A stretch of 49,497 nucleotides of DNA, taken from Candidatus Scalindua sp. (lineage in GTDB: Bacteria > Planctomycetota > Brocadiia > Brocadiales > Scalinduaceae). The translations under genes and the position numbers were made by a program. The notes beneath the pieces are model-generated. The model did no database searches. It was not told the DNA's origin and was given only the letters and a program-made list of their open reading frames with translations. Within the stretch, counting starts at the first letter, position 1; each line of letters starts with the position of its first letter. Positions 18,177 to 27,474 of this stretch are shown piece by piece. The stretch covers positions 1-49,497 of the forward strand of contig JABHIW010000099.1 of the NCBI GenBank assembly GCA_018670825.1, given 5' to 3'.

Positions 18177-18803
18177 TTAATCGTCATAGTATCCGGGATA
18201 ATGATTCTTAATACATTCAGGACACATTCCATGGGTAAATTCTGCCTCTGAATGGTCACTAATGTATTCCTCAATCTGGTTCCAAGCGCCCTTATCGTCC
18301 CTGATCTTTTTACATGAACAGCATATAGGAAGCATACCTTCCAGTTTCTTAATTTTTCCAAGGGCATCTTCAATCTCTTTTATATATTTTTCCCGCTCCA
18401 GCTCTGATTGCTTCTTATCAATCGCATATTTAATGGAACGCGACAACAAATCACTATTCAGGTTTTCCTTAACCAGGTAATCCTGCACTCCTGATTTTAA
18501 TGATTCTGCTGCGATTGACTCATCACCCTGCCCGGTAAGCATTATTATGGGAATATTTCTAAGATCAGGGTTATCTACAATATTTCTAACAAAGTCTATC
18601 CCATCCATATCAGGCAGGTGAAAATCAAGAAGGATACAATCCAGTCTGTTTTCTTTCAATATACCAAACCCTTCTTCACCGGTTTCAGCGTCCATTTGTA
18701 TGAATGAATTACCATGTGATTTAGAAAGGTATCTTCTAACAGTCTCTCTGTCTTCTATTGAATCATCTACTATGAGTATAGTAATCTTTTTGTCGTCGTT
18801 CAT
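18177..18803 (-). CDS. Response regulator with C-terminal cysteine cluster
   Basis: A 208-residue protein. The receiver domain (about 8-130) has 'ILIVDDSIED', phospho-Asp in 'CILLDFHLPDMDG', 'MLTGQGDE' and Lys in 'YLVKENL'. A coiled-coil linker follows. The C-terminal 50 residues hold 'CCSCKKIRDDKGAW' and 'CPECIKNHYP', two CxxC knuckles likely to bind zinc. This tail is often found at the end of response regulators and sensor proteins, with no assigned function. It is last of a minus-strand set with a kinase and a CheY-like protein. Confidence 0.88.
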   Translation of the reverse strand: MNDDKKITILIVDDSIEDRETVRRYLSKSHGNSFIQMDAETGEEGFGILKENRLDCILLDFHLPDMDGIDFVRNIVDNPDLRNIPIIMLTGQGDESIAAESLKSGVQDYLVKENLNSDLLSRSIKYAIDKKQSELEREKYIKEIEDALGKIKKLEGMLPICCSCKKIRDDKGAWNQIEEYISDHSEAEFTHGMCPECIKNHYPGYYDD

Positions 18804-18832
18804 GTTTTTTTCGTTAGAAATGACCCCTGTAA

Positions 18833-19285
18833 TTACTCACTGTTCTTTGGCAGGAGAACAATCTCAAGCCAGTAGTTTGTAAGTCTCTCAATAGCCGTAA
18901 AAAACCCTTCAATGTCAACAGGTTTCTGTATGTAGCTATTTGCACCATATTCGTAGCACTGCTCAATATCTTTTTCATCGGAAGAGGTCGTCAGAACTAT
19001 TACCGGTATCTTTTTAAGCTCATCACATCCCTTTAGCTCAGCCAGTACCTCGCGGCCATCTGTCCCGGGCAGATTAAGGTCTAGGAGTATTAATCCCGGC
19101 AGCGGATACTTATTACGGTCATTATAAGACCCTCGATGAAAAAGATAATCAAGAGCCTGATCACCATCTTCACAGTGTTGAATATTATTTGATACCCCTG
19201 CCTTCTTTAACGCCCTTATCGTTGTCTCATAATCAACAGGGCTATCCTCTACTATAAGTATCACCTGATTTTTACGAACCATCAT
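18833..19285 (-). CDS. CheY/Rcp1-type single-domain response regulator
   Basis: About 150 residues, a receiver domain only. It shows 'ILIVEDSPVD', the phospho-Asp in 'LILLDLNLPGTDG', 'VLTTSSDEKD' and the conserved Lys in 'SYIQKPVD'. The longer loop before LDLNLP and the LTTS motif place it with the Rcp1-like regulators that partner phytochrome-type or HAMP-GAF kinases. Start codons GTG 19291, ATG 19285 and ATG 19282 are all possible; AGGAG at 19291-19295 favours one of the ATGs. It overlaps the end of the kinase gene, so the two are translationally coupled. Confidence 0.9.
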   Translation of the reverse strand: MMVRKNQVILIVEDSPVDYETTIRALKKAGVSNNIQHCEDGDQALDYLFHRGSYNDRNKYPLPGLILLDLNLPGTDGREVLAELKGCDELKKIPVIVLTTSSDEKDIEQCYEYGANSYIQKPVDIEGFFTAIERLTNYWLEIVLLPKNSE

Positions 19286-21677
19286 TAACACTCCTTCCTA
19301 GTGTAAAATAAAATGTTGTACCCTGACCAAATGTTGATTCTGCCCATATCTTGCCACCGTGATTTTCAACAATTTTCCTCGCTATGGCAAGACCTGCTCC
19401 TGTCCCCCCACCGTATTTATCCTTTCCGTGAAGCCTCTTAAATATCTTAAATATCGATTCTATATGTTTCTCCCTTATTCCAAGACCGTTATCCCGCACA
19501 TAAAATGTTTCTACATTCCCTATCTTATCTTTTGAAAATCCTATCTCAACCTTTTTCTCAGTTTTATCATTATACTTGATTGCATTGGTTATTAAATTCA
19601 TAAATATATCCTTTATTCTGGCTTTATCGCAAAAGCAAACGGGTAAAGTCTCCGGTATTCGTATATCGACTCCCTGTTCATTGATCATAATCTTTAAAGT
19701 TTCTATTACTTCCTCTATATTTTTGTTTATATCTACATCACAGAACCCGGACTTTGTCCTCCCCACACGTGAATAAAACAGCAGATTACTTATCAACTCA
19801 TCAAGGTGTTGGCATAAGCTCTTAAGTGTCTCAAGTTTGTGTCTTCCTTCTTCATCAAGTTTGTCTCCATAATCCTCTATAAGAAATGTTGAATAGTTAT
19901 ATATCCCGCGCAACGGCTCCTTGAGGTCATGTGATGCGGTATGTGCAAACTCATCCAGTTCCCTATTAGACCGGTCCAGTTCCTGCGAACGTATAGTCAA
20001 GATATTCTGATCATGTTCCAGCTGTTTTGATAATGTACGAGATTCCTGTAGAAGTTTTTCTAATTTTATATTTGCAAAAACCGAATTAAGCGCAATACCA
20101 AAACCAGTTCTGATTTGTTTTAATAATGTAGTTTCCTGTTCTGAAAATGTGTCTAATTTTGCTATTTCTACTACACACAAGACACGATTCAAATATGATA
20201 CAGGCACGGCAACTATGTTTTTCGGTCTAGTTTTTCCTATACTCGATGTTATAGAAAGAGATACATAATCTTCAGGGACATCAGTTAAACATATCATTTT
20301 ATCCTCCTTAGCTACCTGGCCAATCAAACCTTCGCCTAATTCAAACACTTCATCTTCTATCTCTTCTTTTTTGCAGGCATAACCAGATATAAACCTGAAG
20401 TGATTATTATCTAAAACATAAATGGCACCAACCTGTGCTTTTAAAGTGGTTACTAAAAAATTCAGGCTTGTGTCAGCCAGAGCTTCTATTTGCTGAATGC
20501 CCCGAATTCCTTCTTCAAAATTAACCCTGGATGTAGCAATCCAGTTCAAGTCAGTCTGCATTGATGATGTTAAAGTTACCTGGTCAGCCATAGAATTAAA
20601 TGCGTTGGAAATTATCCCTATCTCATCATCAGACTGAATCACTATTCTTGTATCTAGATTTCCCTCTCCAAATTCGTTTACTGTATCTACGAGTTCTTTT
20701 ATAGGAGTCCTGATAGCTCTAATGATTAAAAAAACCAGTATTACTGCAACTAATAAACTTGCGATACAGATATATATGATTCTTTCGATTATTTCCTCAT
20801 TAAGTTTCTTCACCTTCGGACCAAGTATATCCTGGTCTGTTTTAACTGAAAGTTTAATCTTTTCAGCAGCATCGGCAATGACTGGTCCTACCCTATCGAG
20901 TCCTTCCTTTATAATACGGTTACGATCTAATATAATATCGACAAGTATAGAAAGGTCTTTCATGTAGAGTTCTCTTTTCTCTTTAAATTTACTAAACAGT
21001 GCTACACGTCCAGGGTCCTGGAGTTCTTGCGTCATTATTGAAACCGTCGAATTAATCTCTTCTCCTATTTCATCCTCAAATCTTTGTACTGTATCAATTT
21101 TGTTTGTATCCAGGAACTTTGTTGCATATAAACGGGCTAACAATAAATGCTCCTGTATTCGTCCGGCATGATAAGCTGCTGTCAGATCGCCATCGTTATA
21201 AGCTGATTCTATTATATCTGTCATGGCTTTTCTCATAGCCAAACCGTTGGGGTCAAGGGATCTGTATATAATTTGGTCCCGTTTTTTCTTATACGCAACA
21301 ACTTTGTTAAATGATTCTATATAGCTATCAACTAATTCACGAATTAAAGTAACCTTTTCAGCGCGTTCAGGTTTTTTAATCATTAATGTTGCCTCGTCAA
21401 TAAACTGCAACATTAGTTTTTCACGCGTCTTATACTTCCTGACATCTACAGCGCTACCTGATTTCAGAAATCTATTTGTGTGAAAGCGCACCAGCAGCAT
21501 ATTTGCCTGGAGTCTTCCAGCCAAAACCGAATCTTTGGCAAGGTCACGATATTGATTAAATGATTCTTTCGAATTGCCTATACCGTAAAAGGAGAACACA
21601 CTTACTCCTAAAAGTAACGAAAACAAGATCCCGAAACCGATTAAAATCTTGGAAACAATTGTCACATTTTTAAGCAT
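19272..21677 (-). CDS. Membrane sensor histidine kinase (periplasmic helical sensor, HAMP, GAF, HisKA, HATPase)
   Basis: An 801-residue protein. Transmembrane helix 1 spans about 10-32 and helix 2 about 301-321. Between them, about 33-300 is a long helical periplasmic domain like the HBM type found in chemoreceptors. A HAMP domain (about 320-375) follows, then a GAF domain (about 395-545) and a coiled coil. The phospho-acceptor is H583 in ASHDLKEPLR. The ATPase domain has its N box at about 698, DNGLG at 729-733 and a GTGAGLA lid. The DLKEP dimerisation type matches bacteriophytochrome-like kinases. The Rcp1-like regulator overlaps its end. AAGGA lies 7 bases before the ATG. The ligand is unknown. 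Confidence 0.9.
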   Translation of the reverse strand: MLKNVTIVSKILIGFGILFSLLLGVSVFSFYGIGNSKESFNQYRDLAKDSVLAGRLQANMLLVRFHTNRFLKSGSAVDVRKYKTREKLMLQFIDEATLMIKKPERAEKVTLIRELVDSYIESFNKVVAYKKKRDQIIYRSLDPNGLAMRKAMTDIIESAYNDGDLTAAYHAGRIQEHLLLARLYATKFLDTNKIDTVQRFEDEIGEEINSTVSIMTQELQDPGRVALFSKFKEKRELYMKDLSILVDIILDRNRIIKEGLDRVGPVIADAAEKIKLSVKTDQDILGPKVKKLNEEIIERIIYICIASLLVAVILVFLIIRAIRTPIKELVDTVNEFGEGNLDTRIVIQSDDEIGIISNAFNSMADQVTLTSSMQTDLNWIATSRVNFEEGIRGIQQIEALADTSLNFLVTTLKAQVGAIYVLDNNHFRFISGYACKKEEIEDEVFELGEGLIGQVAKEDKMICLTDVPEDYVSLSITSSIGKTRPKNIVAVPVSYLNRVLCVVEIAKLDTFSEQETTLLKQIRTGFGIALNSVFANIKLEKLLQESRTLSKQLEHDQNILTIRSQELDRSNRELDEFAHTASHDLKEPLRGIYNYSTFLIEDYGDKLDEEGRHKLETLKSLCQHLDELISNLLFYSRVGRTKSGFCDVDINKNIEEVIETLKIMINEQGVDIRIPETLPVCFCDKARIKDIFMNLITNAIKYNDKTEKKVEIGFSKDKIGNVETFYVRDNGLGIREKHIESIFKIFKRLHGKDKYGGGTGAGLAIARKIVENHGGKIWAESTFGQGTTFYFTLGRSVNDGS

Positions 21678-22248
21678 GCTTTATCCTTTTCTAAACTGAA
21701 CAGAAAATAAACTCATTAAAAAAAATACGAATTGTAAGGGATTCCACAAATTATTTTATCACTCAAGACAAATTTTCACAGCAAGTGCGCTTATCAGGAA
21801 AATGGCAAGTCCGTTTGTTAAAAGGAACTTGTTTCTCATTTTCAGGTTATTCACCCAGTTTAACATAAAATATCCATATTTGTGAAAAAGTGATAAAGAT
21901 TTCTGCCTTGAGAATAGTAACCTGTATTGTAACAGAAGAAGCCCTCTCGATTTACTATATCTTTTTGTAACTCTATAGAAATGGCAATACCGGGTCAACT
22001 CTCCCCTTAACTGCAATTTAATATGGTGACTGGTACCACAGGATAAACATTAGTTTAAAATAATGAAACTGAAATGAGCAAAAATATAAGTAGTTATGAA
22101 ATGACTTAAACCCTAAAGGTTTAGTACGGTACCAGAGATTTACCGTCAAGGGGAGATTTAATTCATTTTATCATGGAGGAAAAAGCGGTTATACTCCTCC
22201 CCATACTATTGTTTTTAGGGAATTCATTTTAGAAATATCAACATTCTT
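21678..22248. other. Intergenic region with a possible chemoreceptor fragment
   Basis: This stretch lies between the kinase start and the end of the transporter gene. Apart from the short fragment at 21759-21866, I see no gene. It includes a small palindrome (aaaccctaaaggttt near 22111) and probably the kinase promoter. Confidence 0.4.
21759..21866 (-). pseudogene. Possible remnant of a chemoreceptor or sensor N-terminus
   Basis: A 35-residue frame starts with 'MLNWVNNLKMRNKFLL' and continues into a hydrophobic helix before a stop. The 'NW.NNLK.R.K' start followed by a transmembrane helix is typical of methyl-accepting chemotaxis proteins. No periplasmic or signalling domain follows. It may be a relic of the gene that gave rise to, or recombined with, the kinase just downstream. 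The similarity is short and could be chance. Confidence 0.3.
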
Positions 22249-24024
22249 TCAGAAGGGCCATAGAATTGGTATGAGACATACTGCCAATGCCCAGAATATC
22301 AGGTTCAGTGGTCCACCAACACGCGTATAGTCCATGAACCGATAACCGCCCGGAGCATGGATCATCGTATTTGTCTGATATCCTATCGGTGTCGCAAAAC
22401 TTGTAGATGCGGCAAAGGTGATTGCTACAAGAAACGGTCTGGGATCAACATCCATCGATGCGGCAATAGATAACCCGATAGGTGCAATGATTACGGCAGC
22501 AGCATTATTTGACATAAGTTCTGTCAGTATCGCAGTGATTAAATACAACAGTGCCAGAACAACAAGAGGCCCGCAATCGGTAAAAGGAGCCATTATCGTA
22601 TTTACCAGCCAGAGAGCGGTTCCGCTCTGTTCCATAGCAAGACCTAAAGGCAGAATACCTCCAAGCATAAAGATAATCTTCCAATCTATTGCTTCGTATG
22701 CTTCTTCTATGGTAAGGCATCGGCTGACAACCATGCCAACAGCACCGATCAGCGCTGCGGCCAGGATCGGGATAATATTAAATACCGTTAACGTTACTAC
22801 AGCAAGAAATAGAAACAGAGCAATAATGACCTTATCCTTACGTACATACAGTTCGGTTAACTCATTTGTAACTATCAGATCAGAAGATTTAAGCAGGCGT
22901 GGAAGATCCCCTTTATCGGCCTGTAGCAGTAATGTATCCCCATTCTCAAGATGGATTTCGGCAACACGGTCGCGTATAATTTTACCCCGACGTTGTACAG
23001 CAAGAACAACACACTTAAACCTCCGGAAGAACCCAAAATTTTGTAATGTGTGTCCTGCTAACCTTGACCTCGGAGGGATCAGTACTTCAATCAGCTTAAT
23101 ATCATTTGAACTGATTTTTTTGTCATCCATTCTGCTCCTTGCGTATATTTCAAGGCCATATTTTTCCTGCATGGCAATAAGCGTATCCACATTACCGTGG
23201 AGCAGGAGAATGTCCCCTTCTCTTATCTTTGTTCTTGGGGGCTTTGAAGTCTCCTTGTTATTTCGTATAAACTTGATAAGATCCACTTTCTCGTCTTTTT
23301 TTACCTTACTCTTTTCCCAGGTTGTTCCGATCAGTGAGGAGTTCTTTGTAACCAGTAATTCCACCAGATAGTCAGCAAGGTGATATCGATCCACATGCTG
23401 CTCCTCTCCCGTGCGCTTTGGTAGAAACCAGCGAGCCATTGTCAGGTACACTATACCGGCAACGGTCATTACCAGGCCTAATGGTCCAAACTCAAAAAAA
23501 CTGAAAGCCTCCAGCCCACTGTTTGTTGCGATTGTGTTGACCAGGATATTAGTGGAACTACCGATTAGTGTACAAACACCTCCAAACTGGCTTGCAAATG
23601 AAAGCGGCATCAGGACACGCGAAGATGATAGTTTACGGGATTTTGCAAGCATGATTGCAACAGGGATAAATATAGCAACCGTAGCGGTATTTATGATGAA
23701 TGCGGAGAGAAGGGCAATCGTAATACAGAGAACGACAATAAGACGCGGTTCGGTTTTTCCTGCTAACCGGTCTATATGGCGTGCAAGCCACTCTACAAGA
23801 CCTGTCCGTACTAAACCTGCACTTAATACAAACATAGCGGTAATAATTGCCGTTGCGGAACTTGCAAAACCGTAGAGCGCCTGATTTGTATTGATCAGCC
23901 CCAGCACTATAAGTGCAACCAAAACGCACAGGGCTGTCAAATCGATCCGTAGTTTTCCGGAAATAAAGAAGAACATTGCGGCAATGACTACAATGAGTAC
24001 CAATATTATGTTAATGTCTGGCAT
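22249..24024 (-). CDS. SLC13/DASS-family permease with two central RCK_C (TrkA-C) domains
   Basis: A 591-residue inner-membrane transporter. Hydrophobic segments occupy about 1-200 and 395-591. The two re-entrant family motifs are visible: 'SSATAIITAMFVLSAGL' with 'INTATVAIFIP', and 'NNAAAVIIAPI' with 'SFATPIGYQTN'. Between the halves, two cytoplasmic TrkA-C-like domains (about 215-385) carry 'LIGTTWEKS', 'GDILLLHG' and a repeat 'LAGHTLQNFGF'. This layout matches permeases annotated as SLC13 sodium:anion or sulfate transporters (SLT-like). The substrate may be sulfate, dicarboxylate or another anion. The gene stands alone, with the cupin terminator lying upstream of it. Confidence 0.88.
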   Translation of the reverse strand: MPDINIILVLIVVIAAMFFFISGKLRIDLTALCVLVALIVLGLINTNQALYGFASSATAIITAMFVLSAGLVRTGLVEWLARHIDRLAGKTEPRLIVVLCITIALLSAFIINTATVAIFIPVAIMLAKSRKLSSSRVLMPLSFASQFGGVCTLIGSSTNILVNTIATNSGLEAFSFFEFGPLGLVMTVAGIVYLTMARWFLPKRTGEEQHVDRYHLADYLVELLVTKNSSLIGTTWEKSKVKKDEKVDLIKFIRNNKETSKPPRTKIREGDILLLHGNVDTLIAMQEKYGLEIYARSRMDDKKISSNDIKLIEVLIPPRSRLAGHTLQNFGFFRRFKCVVLAVQRRGKIIRDRVAEIHLENGDTLLLQADKGDLPRLLKSSDLIVTNELTELYVRKDKVIIALFLFLAVVTLTVFNIIPILAAALIGAVGMVVSRCLTIEEAYEAIDWKIIFMLGGILPLGLAMEQSGTALWLVNTIMAPFTDCGPLVVLALLYLITAILTELMSNNAAAVIIAPIGLSIAASMDVDPRPFLVAITFAASTSFATPIGYQTNTMIHAPGGYRFMDYTRVGGPLNLIFWALAVCLIPILWPF

Positions 24025-24128
24025 ATTTTCTTAAACTACCATAAATATAATTAATTAATATTTAAATATTGATTTTGATTTCTTGCCTCTACCTTTCTGC
24101 TTCTTTATTAAATCCTGTTTATAACTAT

Positions 24129-24172
24129 TAAAAAAGCACCTACATCCTTCTGTTCGTGAAGAGTGTAGGTGC
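24129..24172 (-). terminator. Rho-independent terminator after the cupin gene
   Basis: On the minus strand, GCACCTACA pairs with TGTAGGTGC (24164-24172 against 24136-24144) and is followed by a run of T. It lies 19 bases after the cupin stop codon and ends that transcript before the SLC13 gene. Confidence 0.88.
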
Positions 24173-24190
24173 CTGCATAACAGAGATAGT

Positions 24191-24628
24191 CTACTCTTCC
24201 TCGCGAAGAGCAGTCCCTATATTTAGCATTTCAGGTGCATTCTCGAACGTGATATATTCAACAGGTTCATCATGCGGATTGTGAAGCTGGTGCCATGCCC
24301 AGACGGGGACTTCAAAGATGTCGCCTGCTTCATAATTTAATTTATTCCCCTCTATCAAAACATACCCTTTTCCTTTCGTAATAAAAGAGATGGCATGGTA
24401 AGTATGCCGGTGATTTCTTCCTTGTGAATTGGGCTCTATTCCAGCGAAGGTAACACTATACCTTGTTGATGGTAAATCCGCCATTGCTATAGGATGCTGC
24501 CTCTCAGCAGAAAACGCTTTGTCTACACCGGTCTCTCTTACCTGTCTATGAATGTACTTCTCTACATCTACTGTAATATGAGGTTTCAGGCTTGTTGGTA
24601 CCTTTGGAAAATCTTTTGACGTAAACAT
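24191..24628 (-). CDS. Cupin-domain protein
   Basis: A 145-residue single-domain protein. The cupin motif 1 is visible as 'GRNHRHTYHAISFITKGKGY' with likely metal-binding His residues. Motif 2 is 'AGDIFEVPVWAWHQLHNPHD', which gives the final His. The fold binds a divalent metal and could be an enzyme or a sensor of small molecules. It has an excellent AAGGAG site 7 bases before the ATG and its own terminator, so it is probably monocistronic and well expressed. The substrate is unknown. Confidence 0.88.
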   Translation of the reverse strand: MFTSKDFPKVPTSLKPHITVDVEKYIHRQVRETGVDKAFSAERQHPIAMADLPSTRYSVTFAGIEPNSQGRNHRHTYHAISFITKGKGYVLIEGNKLNYEAGDIFEVPVWAWHQLHNPHDEPVEYITFENAPEMLNIGTALREEE

Positions 24629-24844
24629 AAATTATCTCCTTTTCTAATTTCTTTCTAAAATAATCCAACTTCTTTATTCCTACTACCCTAAATAAGATAA
24701 TATCTATTTAACAATGATTACATTTATCTCAAAAAGTTTCAACGAAAATATTAGAGATACAAGGACTTTTATTCCATTTGCTCCGTATTGTTTTTATGTT
24801 ATCTGCTTTTTTGTGCCCTGGTGTCTTTGTGGCTAGATAGAAAC

Positions 24845-25534
24845 TTAGACAATAAAAATACAACCTCCATCATACAGGTATTCATCCGTAAGATTTACGA
24901 TATCAAAATCAAGCATTATTAAGTATTCACTTAATCTCTGCCCATCAGCATGTAGCTCAATATTTCCATTAAAGAATATCTTCTTACCCCATATACCAAT
25001 CGTTCCTCCAATAAAGCCGTTTTTATGGTCCCGTATCGTTATCTCTTTTGGATCAAAATAGAAGCAGGAGAATCCTTTTCTTAACAGCACTTTTTCTATC
25101 CCCCTGTCAGATGTCAGGTAGTTGTCTCCACAAAGATGCACAAGACTGCACCTCGTATAGGCCTGGGGTAATGGGATAAACTCCTTGGCTTCACTTATTT
25201 CTAAAATTGTGGGGGCAGTATGTCCTGACTTGTGAAAAAGAAAATCAGGTGTACTCAGGCAGTTGTATTGAACGCTGTTGTGGAACTCATGACCTACCTC
25301 TCTTTTACCTTTTATATAGGCAATATTGAGGTTGTCTAAAATTACAAATAAATCATCCGGTGCATTTGGGGCCACCACAAGTTGGTCCTTGTACTGGTAT
25401 AAAAAAATATCAGGATGTCCTGAGATTGAATTGGTGGTTATCCCGTTCGTCTTAAACGTGTAAACGTCCGTAACATGTTCTTTTAAGTTATTGATTGCCT
25501 GTTTAGAAGATCTGGAGTCAATTATTGCTAACAT
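24845..25534 (-). CDS. DUF6873-like GME-fold protein
   Basis: A 229-residue protein resembling a family of predicted guanidine-modifying-enzyme fold proteins (DUF6873), recalled from Clostridia. The match is the 'NGITTNSISGHPDIFLYQ' block, the 'LVVAPN' strand, 'SDRGIEK', 'GFIGGTIGIWG' and the C-terminal 'DEYLYDGGCIFIV'. A terminal Cys after DGG is where GME enzymes such as arginine deiminase place their catalytic Cys. Whether it is an enzyme is not known. Its ATG directly follows the stop of the radical SAM gene with no gap, so the two are translated together and probably act in one pathway. Confidence 0.65.
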   Translation of the reverse strand: MLAIIDSRSSKQAINNLKEHVTDVYTFKTNGITTNSISGHPDIFLYQYKDQLVVAPNAPDDLFVILDNLNIAYIKGKREVGHEFHNSVQYNCLSTPDFLFHKSGHTAPTILEISEAKEFIPLPQAYTRCSLVHLCGDNYLTSDRGIEKVLLRKGFSCFYFDPKEITIRDHKNGFIGGTIGIWGKKIFFNGNIELHADGQRLSEYLIMLDFDIVNLTDEYLYDGGCIFIV

Positions 25535-26542
25535 TTATCCGATATTTAACTGGTATTGAGAAAATGAAGGATTGCGTGTAAAACTAACATTGTAGCCTCG
25601 TGATTTTAATAGCTCTTTATTAGCCTGCCTGTACCCAATCGCATAATGTAACTGTCTATCGGAGACAGTAATATTAATCTTATTCGAGGAACTTGAGCTA
25701 ATACGTTGCAGTTCAGTGTCAATTATCTCTTTCCATATATGAGTCATTACTATCTCTTTAAAAGAGGCATGAAATGGCCCGTCAATTAGGGACTTCCCAA
25801 TAACCAGTTCGTCGGATGGATGCAGTCCCATTCTTATAATAGATACGTTATTTTCCTCAAATATGTGAACAATATCCTTTGTCCATTCAACTGCCTGTTC
25901 AAGTGTTAATGGTATGTATTCCCCTTTTCGGTACAATTTTTCCAGGGCTGTTCCTTTTACGATAATTGCAGGATAAATCCGTGTGTTACCGGCCCCTAAT
26001 GAAACAATATCATTGGCAGTTTGGATTGATCTATCATAATTATCTCCCGGTAAACCAATCATCATTTGAAGCCCCAATTCAAAACCATAATTACAGATCA
26101 GATTAGACGCATTTCTGATATCTTCAAAAGTATGTCCACGTCCAGATTCATTTAATACTTCCCGATTGGTAGATTGGGCACCCAACTCAATGGTCGTCAC
26201 ACCGTAATTTTTCAGCAATTCAAGGACTTCCTCGTTTATATAATCCGGTCTTGTAGACAACCTGATACCAGATATTTTTCCATTTTTGACAAATCCAAAA
26301 GCCTCTTTCAGATATTCTTCCTGTAGATCAATAGACAGTCCGGTAAAACTCCCTCCAAAAAAAGCTATATTTATGGTCCTATTTTCAGGCATCGTTGCAA
26401 GATACCGTTCTACAATATCCTTAACGTCTTTCGGTTGAGGGATTGAATGCGTTCCACTGATTTTTTCCTGATCACAGAAAACGCATTGATGTGGGCAAGC
26501 CAACTCCGGGATAAATATTGGTATGTTAGAATGCTTTTTCAT
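25535..26542 (-). CDS. Radical SAM protein, Elp3/HemN-like
   Basis: A 335-residue radical SAM enzyme. The cluster-binding motif is CPHQCVFC at about residues 16-23 (CxxxCxxC). It is followed by 'IAFFGGSFTGL', 'SGIRLSTRPDYI', 'TTIELGAQSTN' and 'LQMMIGLPGD', the sequence order of the Elp3 and HemN-type subgroup. Elp3 itself has an acetyltransferase domain that is not seen here. It should bind a 4Fe-4S cluster and cleave S-adenosylmethionine. It is the first gene of a pair with the GME-fold protein, and this linkage is the best hint to function. The ribosome binding site is weak. Confidence 0.88.
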   Translation of the reverse strand: MKKHSNIPIFIPELACPHQCVFCDQEKISGTHSIPQPKDVKDIVERYLATMPENRTINIAFFGGSFTGLSIDLQEEYLKEAFGFVKNGKISGIRLSTRPDYINEEVLELLKNYGVTTIELGAQSTNREVLNESGRGHTFEDIRNASNLICNYGFELGLQMMIGLPGDNYDRSIQTANDIVSLGAGNTRIYPAIIVKGTALEKLYRKGEYIPLTLEQAVEWTKDIVHIFEENNVSIIRMGLHPSDELVIGKSLIDGPFHASFKEIVMTHIWKEIIDTELQRISSSSSNKINITVSDRQLHYAIGYRQANKELLKSRGYNVSFTRNPSFSQYQLNIG

Positions 26543-26833
26543 GTTATCATCTTAAACGCGTCAAATGATGTGTATAGTAACAAAATTTAAATGAGAATGG
26601 GTAACAAATTTCAATCCAAATTTAGTCGTTTCTAATAGAATTCAAAAAGTGCTTAACTGGAGGAATAAGACCAAACGACGTATTTCAAGTGATCTAAGGA
26701 TTATTTTCTGGTTTTCTTTCTATGCGTCATTTTGCTAGAATGGCTCCAATAGATGAAACTAACTGATTTTGTTCGCTTCCAGAGTTATAAGTTAAAGCCT
26801 TTATAATATTATAGAATTTGAAAAGGAATTTTC

Positions 26834-27037
26834 ATGGACAAAATATTATTAGATAAAGCATTGGCAATGCCTCCTAATGAGAGAGTGGCTTTTGCCGAAT
26901 TAATTCTTGCAAGCATTGATATCGAAGAAAATGAAGTTAAACAAACCTGGATAGATGAAGTCAAAGAACGAATTCAGGCTGTTAATGAAGGTAAAGCAAA
27001 ATTATTAGACTTTGAAAGTTTATATAATGAAGATTGA
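26834..27037 (+). CDS. Antitoxin, addiction-module component family
   Basis: A 67-residue protein of the Unstab_antitox type (PF09720, TIGR02574), recognised by 'LPPNERVALAELIL-SID'-like start (here MPPNERVAFAELILASID) and the 'W..E...R......G' C-terminal half. It would bind and neutralise the RelE/ParE-type toxin encoded immediately downstream with an 11-base overlap, and probably repress the shared promoter. Upstream, AAAGGAA lies about 8 bases before the ATG. Confidence 0.88.
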   Translation: MDKILLDKALAMPPNERVAFAELILASIDIEENEVKQTWIDEVKERIQAVNEGKAKLLDFESLYNED

Positions 27038-27320
27038 AATTCATGAATTAGCAGTCAATGAGTTTAATGATGCAATTGATTGGTATGAACTTCAAGCAAA
27101 AGGCTTAGGAAAACGTTTTAAGAAAACAGTGATGAATCAGGTACAGAATATTAAACGTAATCCAACCTGGTTTTTAATAGAAGCAGACCACATATATAAA
27201 GCTTATGTCCCAAAGTTTCCTTTTAAAATTTTGTTTACATTAAATGAAGATATAATTGTCATTTGGCCTATTGCACACATGCATAGGAAGCCTTGGTACT
27301 GGCAATCTAGAATGTACTGA
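27027..27320 (+). CDS. RelE/ParE-family toxin
   Basis: About 97 residues from the ATG at 27027, which lies inside the last codons of the antitoxin gene. The open frame also reads upstream from a TTG, but the overlapping ATG is standard for such pairs. Family features are 'EIHELAVNEFNDAIDWYE', 'GLGKRFKKTVMNQVQNIKRN', the strand 'YKAYVPKFPFKILFT' and the terminal 'VIWPIAHMHRKPWYW'. This places it in the ParE_toxin superfamily group paired with PF09720 antitoxins. Whether the target is mRNA or gyrase cannot be told from sequence. Confidence 0.88.
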   Translation: MKIEIHELAVNEFNDAIDWYELQAKGLGKRFKKTVMNQVQNIKRNPTWFLIEADHIYKAYVPKFPFKILFTLNEDIIVIWPIAHMHRKPWYWQSRMY

Positions 27321-27474
27321 CGAATATGTTGAAAACCGGTCATGATTCTTCTTAATGCAGATATTGGAGACAACTCTTTCTTTGACTACATACCCTTTTG
27401 AGTATTTCATATAGCTTTAATAAATTTTTAGCTACCCTATTTATCATAACTAATCAATTAATTCTTATTATTAA

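Noticed and set aside
22418..23875. Long plus-strand frames of 317 and 154 residues opposite the SLC13 permease
   Set aside because: They are the antisense of a clear transporter gene, have low-complexity Arg/Ser/Thr composition, and lack start signals.
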